Positions 23,901-34,700 of a stretch of DNA of 64,000 nucleotides are shown in pieces. Numbering within the stretch: position 1 is the stretch's first letter; each line of letters starts with the position of its first letter. The DNA is from Bimastos eiseni (Eukaryota; Annelida; Clitellata; Crassiclitellata; Lumbricidae). Made by a program: the position numbers and the translations under genes. The stretch is taken from positions 14,956,519 through 15,020,518 of the forward strand of contig OY365822.1 in the NCBI GenBank assembly GCA_959347315.1. Reading direction: 5' to 3'. The notes beneath the pieces are model-generated. The model was not told the origin of the DNA and searched no databases. It was given only the letters and a program-made list of their open reading frames with translations.

Positions 23901-26900
23901 TGCTTCCTACTCAACACGACGATGAACAAGAATTCTAACATCAACGGAGTCACTCACTACGACTACACCTGCAACGGAAGTACGACCAACGCACATTCGC
24001 CATCTTCTTTCACAGCAATTCGTTGTATTATCAAATATCATCGAAGGTTACAAATGGGAGTCTGAGAAAGTCTTATATCCAGATAAGTACGGTTCCTCAT
24101 GGTCCCAATATACAGTAATACAATACAGTATATATTATACATCATTATACGCCCTTGGTTATCAACCAACGTTATTTATTTTGCACCAGCGCATTAAGAT
24201 AACTGACAACAGTGTTGTATATTCAAAGATTCTTAGAGCGCCGAATCTAGCGTCCCTTCTATATTTTAAGATGCAGGAAAGGAGACAAAATCCAATGCAT
24301 GCATGTGTCAAGTTAAACTATAGTAAACTAGGATAAATTATGGATACGCTTAGGCCAAGTTGGATGTGTCAGCTTAGGTAAGGCTTACCTTTGGTCAGGT
24401 AGGTCTTCACATTTTAGTTCACTGTTTAATGTTTTTAAAGTTTCCGTTTTTTCGTTTTGTTTTCCTTCAGCTAACCAGACTACGCAGATGCCTCCACCGC
24501 GGTTTGTATCACGAGGTGAGTGGTTCGGTTAAGCACTTTGCCATCCAACAATCGCACACTCACAGTATGTACCACGTCCCTCTATAAACTAATCAATGAA
24601 CCTTCTTTAGCCATAGCTTGTAGCTACATCATTGAAACATTACTACACTACACTGCTGAGATTGCTTCTGTCCTAAATGCCACTGCTACGCTGGGTCACC
24701 TGTACTCTGATGACGTCCAAGCCTACTTACATCGCATGGCTTCTAATGCCTCCACTGCTGTTCGGGCAATGAGCTTAACGCTGGATGCCCTCAAGACTTG
24801 GATGGCGTCAAACCGCCTGGGACTCAACCCAAAAAGCCCAACTTTATCTGGTTGGGCACTTGAAGCTTGATTTAACTGCCATTACTGCTGATTTCCTCCT
24901 CATTGCATTTTTCTCTGTTGTCCGGGACCTTGGAGTCATGTTGGACCAAGAGCTCACCTTTGCCTCTCATATTCACCGTAATTGCCGTGATTCCTGCTAC
25001 CAGTTGCGTCAGCTTCGAACTGTTTCTCGCTCGCTAACTCCATACGCCACAGCTACCCTTGTTCACGCTTTCATTACTGCCTGACTTGATTACTGTTGTT
25101 CACTCAACGCAGGCCTTCCAGCTGGCCGTTTGCGGTGCCTGGAGCGGGTCCTGCGTTCTGCTGCGCGTCTTGTTGGACGCATTACTAAATTTGGCCATGT
25201 ATCCGGCTATATGCTGGATGTGCTCCACTGACTCCCCCTCCAACAGCGAATTTTGTACTGTATCATCTCTTTGGTATGGCTGTCCTTGCTAGGTCTCGCC
25301 CCTGCCTATCTTCGCGATCTCTGTTACTCTACTTTGAGTGTACTGGATCGCCGCTCTCTACGTTCTACTGAGCTAGGCATGCTCATTGTCCCATTTGCCC
25401 GTACAACTACTAAACAGAATCACCCCTTCTCAGTGGTTGACCCCTCGCTCTGGAACATGCTCCCGTTGGCGTTGTGGTTGTCGCCAAGGGTCCACTCGAC
25501 TCATTTTATTCTTGCCTTAAAACTGTTCTTTTTAAACGTGCTGGAGTCTGGGGCGCTCCTGAGTAGTAGCCTTGAAGGGGCGCTATATAAATCTCTGTAA
25601 TGAATGAACGAATGAACTAGCTGACAAACCGACAAGTGAATAGTTGCAGATGACGAATCTGTTTGTTGAGATGAGTGTGTGTGTTAATTTTTTTAACGAC
25701 ACCGTTTCGTATCGAAAATGATTTGGTGTCGACCTCCTCCTTTCTGTGCTTAACTATGGCCGAACCAGAAGACTGACTAGAGGTGTGTCATTCCAAATAG
25801 AGAGCCAGTACATTTTATAGAACAGTCTCCACAATGCAATAACTAACTCATTTATCGAATAAATGATTTAATGTATGTAAGATTACTTGACACTAGGCAT
25901 ATTTAAATTTATTATATATATTATATGCATACTCCGAAATTTTGATTTCGCCCTTCTTCCAACATTTCTAGCAAAGAAGTGCACATGCGCAATTGCAGTT
26001 GTACTGCAGAGCAATTATGCGAGAAGGACTTGCTCAAGGTCCCTACACAGTGACTGATGCCTCGGACGAGGGTCGAACCCGCTCACTGGGTGCATACTGA
26101 CCAATCGGCGACCGTGCCACACGATATATGTAATGCGTCTGAGTTAAACAGTTGTTCTGAACGGAGGTGAAATGGTTCAGCTGATCTAATAGAAAACGGC
26201 CATTCACAATCACATTGACGCATACCATCGGAATATACGTTACGTTACATCACTTCACACCATATCATATTACGATTACGACTACATTATCTTGTCCGTC
26301 ATCGTTGCCAGAATGCATGACGACGATCGATGTCGCCGTTGATACGAGTTCCATCAATGGCATCAATGTTCCGCAAGTTCCGTTACTCGGCTGTCTTCCT
26401 GCCTGTCTAAAGATCGGTCCTTGTCTTGGCATTGACATCAATCCGAAAACTGGATGCTGGTTCCACTACAATGTCACCAGCTTTCCTCAGAAATACTACC
26501 AGCAATTTGTGACGCAGTTCAGGATGATCAGATGTCCAGAGGAAGGCAAGTCATTGTCGGAGATCGAGAACAGCTGACCGACTGACTGGTTCTGTGTCTA
26601 GAGTCCGAAGGTTCGATAGTCCGGAGATTGCAAGGCGTCCGGTCGATAGGTATTAAAGATATCGGTTATAATGGTGGCTTGATAGATAAATAATAGTTAA
26701 GTATGGCTAGAAGCTGGATTGCACCATTCTATTCATTCATCCAGCTTCCATTTAGGCATGATTATTTTCATATCAATCCCGCTCCCAGTTTTACACATTC
26801 ATTGCATCAATTAATCCAGCTCCTAGCTAAGTTACTGTCGGAGCATCGAACCTTCGGACTATCGAACCTTCGGACTATCGAACCTTCGGACTATCAAACC

Positions 26901-29900
26901 TTCGAATTATCGAGCCGACACCGACTGACTGACTGACAACTTGCAGGCTGGTTGACTGAATGACAACTGGCTGGCTGGCTGTCTGGCTGACTGACTGACT
27001 GATTGATTGACAATTGACTGACTGACTGACTGACTGATTGACTGGCTGACTGGCTGGCCGGCCATGTAGCATAGCTGACTGATTCTGTTGCCTAAGATTG
27101 CCTAGTATTCTTTACTGTGTTGTGCTTTGCACTACATGGTATTTCATTTGTACTGCCCTCCATGGAACTCTGTTATGTGTTATCTGTATGTATTTTAGTT
27201 GTACTGTGTTACATGGTACTTCAATGTACTTCAATCTACTGCATTATATTGTAATGTATTAGCAGAGTGCCCAGTTTTGCCCGGGTATTCATTGCAATTA
27301 AGCTATCATTCTATCTTAATTGTGATCGAAGTTTTAGATAAAATACTATACGCACTGAGGAAACCGTTTATCCGAGAAAATGCGTCTAGAGTTGACCCGC
27401 TACAATTATGGAATTTTCCGTAGCCTATTGTCATCGGTTGCCTGTAAATAATCTTGAACGACTGCGTTTAGCTTTCCTTATATGACTTCCTTACGCTCAG
27501 AAGCTCCGCAAATTATAGTCGACCATAATTATTGACTGAAAATTATTATTATTTATTTTAAGCAACAACCACGATCGTGTTTCTTTTTGACATCTAAAAA
27601 ACGGGGCTACACGAAATTAATAAACCAGTTTAACGCAACATTCAATCTCAATCTAAATTGCCGACCAATCCGAAAACACCCAATCTAGATCACATCCTGG
27701 TTTAGTTTTATTCGTGTGTGGTACCTTCGCTTAAGCCAGGCTATTGGTTGTAACACCAAAGTCGGCATTGCTATAATTAGAATTAATGCGTTTGGCAATA
27801 AGGCGTGATTTGGGTGCGTTTCACCCAATAAAACGGGGATGATGTAAGATTTTGGGATCGCCAACCTCCCTATGTTTTACCTCAGGTGCTAAGGAGAATT
27901 CGTTCAAAATTTGGGAGTGATCGGTCGAGTTGATCAAAATTTTTGTGGAACATACAATAGTTAGTTAGTCCGGTACATAGGCCTACATACTTTTCTTCTT
28001 TATTTTTATTGATAACTCGTGATTGACTAACTGGCGCCTTCGAATGGCGTTTCTGTGACTTTGAGCCAGCAATGTCATTTTGAGGCCGATGACAAATGCA
28101 TCCCCATACATGTCCATCCTATTCTGAGTATCCTGGGGTAAAAGTTTTTCAAATGTGGGCACCCTCCTTTGCGAATCATTTGTTAGCACCCAGGTCTCAC
28201 ATCCATGCATGTACATCTGAAGACGCATGCTTTCCTTACTTTCAATATAACCCCTAGGCTAATTTCCTTTCTTTTCCAAATCTTGTCCATAGCTTTCAAC
28301 ACGGCTATTCCCTTATTTATCCGTATTTTTACATTTTCATTTTTGGAATCCTGGTCGTATGTGATGTTGTTTCCCAGACAGATAAGACACCGTATTTTCT
28401 AGTTGCGTTCTATCCATCATTATTTGGTTCTTTATCGTTTTGTCTCCAAATGACGTTGTTGTTGTTTTATCGAGTTTCACAACTAAACCGTACTTTTTGG
28501 CTTCCGTGCTTAATATTTGTATTGTCTGCTCTAATTCCTTCTCCGATTCTTCCAAGATATCCACATCATCTGCAAAGCGAAGGTTGTTGATTCTAATTCC
28601 ATGAATTGACCCTCCTTTTACCTCACTTCTGATTCTTTCCATTGTTCCTTGTCAACTCCATAAGACTGCCCACGTCACAGTTTGGTCCACACTGTCAAAT
28701 TCCTTCTTACAACCTACGAAGCAGTTGCATATTTTCTTGTTTTTCCGCCTCGCTTTCTCTGCTATAAGTCGCAAGGCCAGAATCTGCTGAATTGTGCTTT
28801 TACATTTCCGGAATTCGGCCTGTTTATCTGCCAGGGGTTCTTCAACTTGTTTTCTCAATCTTTCTGCCAACACCATCATCAACACTTTTCCCAGATGGCT
28901 TATCAAAGCAATCGTTCTGTAGTTGTTGCATTCCACCGCATTGCCTTTTTTATGGAGTGTTATTAATATTAACTGTTTCCATGCCTACGAGGCTTGTCTC
29001 TGCTTCCATGCAAAGTTACATAGCTTGCGGATTTCTCGTATCATTACCTCTCCTCCTTGCTTAAGCATTTCATCAGTGATCTTGTCAATGCCAGGACTCT
29101 TATTGTTCTTCAATCTTTTGATAGCTTTTCTTACCTCATCCTCTGTTATATTCCCATTAATGTCAGTTTCCGGAGGTGAGACGTCTTTTAGCTCCTTTAT
29201 CACCTCCGCGGCTATGTCGGGGTTTGCTTGCTCTGTGTATAGTCCTCTGCAGTATGCTGTCCATCTTTGCATAATATCCTTCTTTTCCGTTAGCACTTTT
29301 CCGTTCTCATCTGTTACTGCTGTTAATCTTAGCTGTCATTCTCTGTTTATATTCCTTATCATTTTATAGACCTCTTTGCTTCTGCCATCTTTATGATGCT
29401 TCTCAATGTCCTTGTAGGCCCACTGCTATTCCTTCTAGTTCGCTTTATCCTATCTTGCTGATTTTCGAACTTCGTTGCATTCTGTCTCGCAGTTTTGTTC
29501 CGCCGTGTTTGAGATGTTTTGCAAACCTATACAAATATAAAACTTAAGAAGCTGGTCAAGTTTTGCCACCTGAAAGACTTAAATGACAGCCCTGATTTGA
29601 GCGTTAAAATGTTAGTAGTCGTGCAGTGGAAGTTCTAATAGTATAATTTTATATAGCGCATCGAATAGTGGCGCCATCTTCAACATAACAAAGCTACTCA
29701 TGCCCGAGAAAGGCATTTGTCCTCTACCCCCAGATAACAATGTCGACGACGAAGAAGCGAGATACAAGAAATGCCAGTGCTAGGCTACAGAGCTTGCTTG
29801 TTGGCATGCTAAAAGAAGTCCGAGGCCTTACTTTCATGGGATGAGCATGGAGTTGAAACCCCATCCCCGCTTTTGGAATGGGGCTATCGCATCCCAACTT

Positions 29901-31694
29901 TATTACAAGGAACTCTCAAAGCTAGCAGGGGCTTGGCTATCTCAAGTGACTTTAATACTTACATACAACTAGCTCAAGTACCCGGCTTTGCCCGCTTTGA
30001 ACTTTAATTGGAAATACAAAACTTTGTTTGTACATTGGGAAGGGCAACATTTTGGGATCGTCAACTCCCTGTTTTTCTCGGCTTCAAAAAGTATTCGTGC
30101 AAAATTTGGGAGCAATCGGTCAGGTTGATCAAAAGTTTTTGTGAAACATGCATGCACATACAGACATACATACGTACTTTTCTTCTTCATATGTATAGAT
30201 AATATTATTACGCAACAGAGGGAAAGGAAAGGGGAGGAAGTGCCAAGTAGCACCCCAATTTTCCAAAGGTTGAATGTTAAGGCCTTGTCAGATGCAGTTA
30301 CAAGCAAACAGCTCGCAACTGATTTCTATTAGAGATACATGTATGTGTTTTTTTTACTTTTTACGAAGGTATTTCAAACTGCATTCCTGCCTACAGCAAT
30401 GGCGTTCTGGTGACGATTTGCAACACAGGTAATTAAAACATACTTATTGATATAATGTGTAAGCCTAGTAATTACTAATAAGACTACGCGTGTATCTGTG
30501 TTTGTGTGCTTTTGTGTGAACATGTCTTTAGAGCAATGACGTTCGGTTATGATGAGCTCTATGTTGAATAGATTATTTAATACTTGCGCTACATGTTTGT
30601 TCAATTGTGTGCATTATATTATATATATATATATATATATATAATATAAGACTGCAGAACCAGAGAACTTGATAGGATTATCTGTAATCGGAATGTATAT
30701 TGTGCTTACACTGTACAGTGACAGATGTTAATTCTTAAGCTGTGCATACTAATTTTGATTAGATTGGCGCTTGGGTGTCTGCATATAATCGCACCTCACT
30801 ATAGTTATAACCGTAGGTTACATGCACAACCATAATGAAGTTGATCATAATAACTAATGGAAATAGAGCATATACAGTTTCGTAGCACGTAATATTGCTA
30901 GACTAATGAATCAGAGACAATCTACAATAAGCACTTGAGGCCACGATTGAGCCAGTGAAGATCACATTGCTAATAGTGATTAGCTAAATTAATGGTCTGA
31001 CTTCTCTCTAAAGATTCATTTAAGATTATTAACAATGATTATTTTACTGCTGTAAATATTACAATGGAATGCTTCTGTACAGCTAACATAACTTGTATGT
31101 AATAAATTAACTATTTCGTTTAATTAAACACCATTTGTCTCCTTTTTCAATTTCGTAGCAGTACCTTTCCTTGAATTCATTTTCTTGTAGTTTGCTACCC
31201 AAGATTTACGAGGTGGGTTGATACAGCCGGGACTGGCGGCACTGTGGTGACCACCGTTGGCAATAGGAATGTCACGGCATGCCTCTCGTTCTGCTTCTTA
31301 TTGAGTTCCTGTGTGGGAGTGGACTACAGCGAGCAACCTGGCAGTCCGTCCGTCTGCACCTACTATACCCAGACTTCTATGCTGTACAACACTGTCATGA
31401 GACCATATGTGACCCAGTATAGGTTGGAGAACCGGTGTTCACCAAGTAAGTATATTTTAGCAGTTCAAACACGACCATTCCGACCGTCTGGAATACTCGT
31501 TGTATTCCAGACGGGCGGCTATTGTGGCGAGGGATCTCACCTGAAATATTACAACAAGTGGACTTCAGGCTATATGATCCCTATCACATGTCGCTTATAT
31601 TTTACCTACATTTAGTAAGATCCAGATCCGTTATAGCGAAGAAACCCAGAGAACTTGGCTTGTTTGTGCATGCGTTATCTGTGTCTATTGGTAT

Positions 31695-31754
<60 letters not shown>

Positions 31755-34700
31755 GCCCATGTGTATGGATGTGGGATTGTAGGCCTATGCATACGTGCAG
31801 GGGTGTAGCAAGCGGGGGGCAGGGGGCACAAGCCCCCAGTTTTAGAGCTGAGTGCCCTCCCCATGTGCCCCCAAATCGGTTCTCTTTATGTTTATCCAAT
31901 GAATTTTTAAGATTACTTTTGTTAAGATAATTTTTGCCCCCCCCATTTTTCAAATTTCTGGGGGCAACATTCTTCGCGCAATATTTGTTTAATTATGCCC
32001 CCCACTTTTCAAAACCTTGTTACACCTCTGCATACGTGTATGCACAATGGTGTCGCTAACATTGAGGCGCAGAGGGGCGTGCTTCCCCTGGGTTTTTTTC
32101 TTATTTTTTATTTAAATTTTTTTCCATTGAAAAATAACAATAATTTACAGCTTTATCGCAGAGACTTCTGACAGCCTGCAATAATCATTCTGCGATGGTA
32201 GGAGTATTCTGTGTGATATTCGTTGCAAAAACTTGCATTGGCCTAGGCTACTGTATATATGCATGATCTAGCCGGTTACTAACCGCTTTGAATAGTACCA
32301 ATTTTGCATGATTATGGCGGCATCGTCACCAACAAATGATTATTGTTATATTAATATTAACAAATGCGCTTAACGTCATGGAGGAGATACAGTAGCCCTC
32401 TCCTACGCCCATCATATCCAATCTTCCTCCTCTGACTCCTAATCCTAGCGACGCCATTGTGTGCGTACATGCTCGTGTGCTTATGTGTGAATGCTTCCAC
32501 TTATATAGCGCGGTTTGGCAAATCACAACAAACGCTGTCATTATGTGACGTTCGCCATTGGGTCGACGGATGTCGCTAGCATCGACTCTGGTGCTCGTTG
32601 GATCACGTGTTGTCGTGCAGTCATGGGCAAGACAGCAGAGAAAAACAAACATAGCAAGTTTAGCGGTTCATATCCGTCTTAGGCCCATCCACGTTACGTA
32701 CTCAAATAGGGGAGGGGCAGTCTCGAATTGCAGCGATTTTGCGAACGGCCGGTACGGATGCGTATGACGAGTGCGGGGTCTCGAAAAATGTGTGAGTGTG
32801 CAAATATAACTGTCTAATTATGACGTCCACATTATTTATGGAATATTAAAAATCATAACTGAAAACCCAATCACAGACTATATTCCTGCTTAATAAATTT
32901 TGTGTAGCAGTAAAACGTGTCTGAAAGTAGGTCGGTCCAACTGTCGTTAGTATTTTATTTCTTCATAACTGTTAAAAAATTTAAGCTATGAAACATGATG
33001 CCTAACAAAAAAAAGGTCTACGGTAAAACCAATGTCTTCAGATGTCGTGTTATTTTGTTAGGTAATTCAGATGTACGTACGCATGGTGGAGGTTCGCAAA
33101 ATGTATGCAGTGCAACATGGGGATTAGGGGGTCCGAAAATACGATTATTTGCATGCGTTATACATGGATGGACCTTATAGGCTCACCTCCTTGGCTTAAT
33201 CTGGAAGTTTCGCCACTTTTAATTCCTTCAGCTGCATCTGGCTACCTCAGTCCCTTAGGACCAACTTTCTTTTTAACTTCTGATCAGTACCGTTTGAACT
33301 TGAAAACGGTCCTCTGGAGCGCCTCTGACTGCGAGTGGGGCTATATACACATTTCATTAGGATTACGATGCATGCATTCATGCGTGTGAATATTTTGTAT
33401 GTCTCGTTTAAAACTATGCAAAAACGCTGATCAGATGGACGACAATATCAACGTATGTGATTCATCGCATTCTGTGACCTCAGTAACCTATTTGACCTCT
33501 GTGGCATATGCGAACAATGTGCCTTCTGTGGCCTTTGGACGCTGTGACCTCTGTTGCCTCTGTGAATTCTGTGGTCGCTGTGACCTCTGTGGCCTATGTG
33601 ACCAATGTGACCTATGTGACCATTGGTCTCTGTGACCTATTTGACTTCTGTGACCTCCATGACCACAGTCTCTGCAACTTCTGTGGCCTTTATGCCCTCT
33701 GTGGTCTATGTGCCCAGCGTGGCCTGGGTTGCCTGTGAGGTCTCTTTGACCTCTGCAATGAGTGTGACGACCTCTGTCGACTTTTTCAGACTGCACAACA
33801 ACCTTCGAGAGCAGAGACAACTATCGTTACATTCTCTACAAACCGTCGGTTGCACCGAACATCTTCACTCAGTCGGACTGTTTGAACAGCTGTAGTGTGA
33901 ACCCAACCTGTGAGGCTTATCAGTTCACTAAGTCTGGACCAGGGTCTCCGAGCTGCACGCTGGCCGACAACTTCTACGAGGCTTCATATGTGAACGATAC
34001 GACCGTCTTCACGGGTCTCTACCGAGAAATCTGCAACAGTACGTGAGACGATTTTTACGACGACTGTGGGGCAATTATAATAATTTACGAAGTATTTGAA
34101 GACGATTACAGTCACTTGACAAAGACGATACCTATACGATGACGATCACGTAATAATGGCGGTGATGCTGGATTGTGGCAGAGATGATCTATTATTATTA
34201 AAAGCATCGATTCCACGACGACGATTAAACAAGCGATTGATTAAATCGAACTAAACGTTGAACTTCTAAGTTTATCAGTTTGAAATGCACTGAATGAATT
34301 GCACGGAATGAAATGCAAGATAACTGATATTTGAAAATGACCAATTGCGAAGTTCTGAAGTGTAAATGGAAATCCTGTCAACAAGAATCAGTGTGAGTCG
34401 CAAAGTAAATTGTTAAAAGCGTTTGACAGATTAGAGCCATTTAACAGTTACATCATAGAATGTTAAGACGCTCATAAAATAGGATCTGTTGTCATTTCTA
34501 CAGCAACTGAAGGTTTCTATTCTGCGCCGAGTCTAACTTTCTTCTGTGGTTTATTTTTCAGGGTCCATGATAGCACCCACGCCATCCAGTGAGTTATGCT
34601 GCTATCAATCACATCTCAAGTAACACAATGTGCTATTTAACTGACCACTATTTAACATACATTGTGCAGCTCGGTTTGACGATATTTTCCAAATCCACTT

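Noticed and set aside
33399..33895. Val/Thr/Cys-rich frames running into exon 8
   Set aside because: They come from the TGTGACC minisatellite. The splice acceptor at 33,789 defines the exon, and the upstream frames do not match its phase-1 frame usefully.
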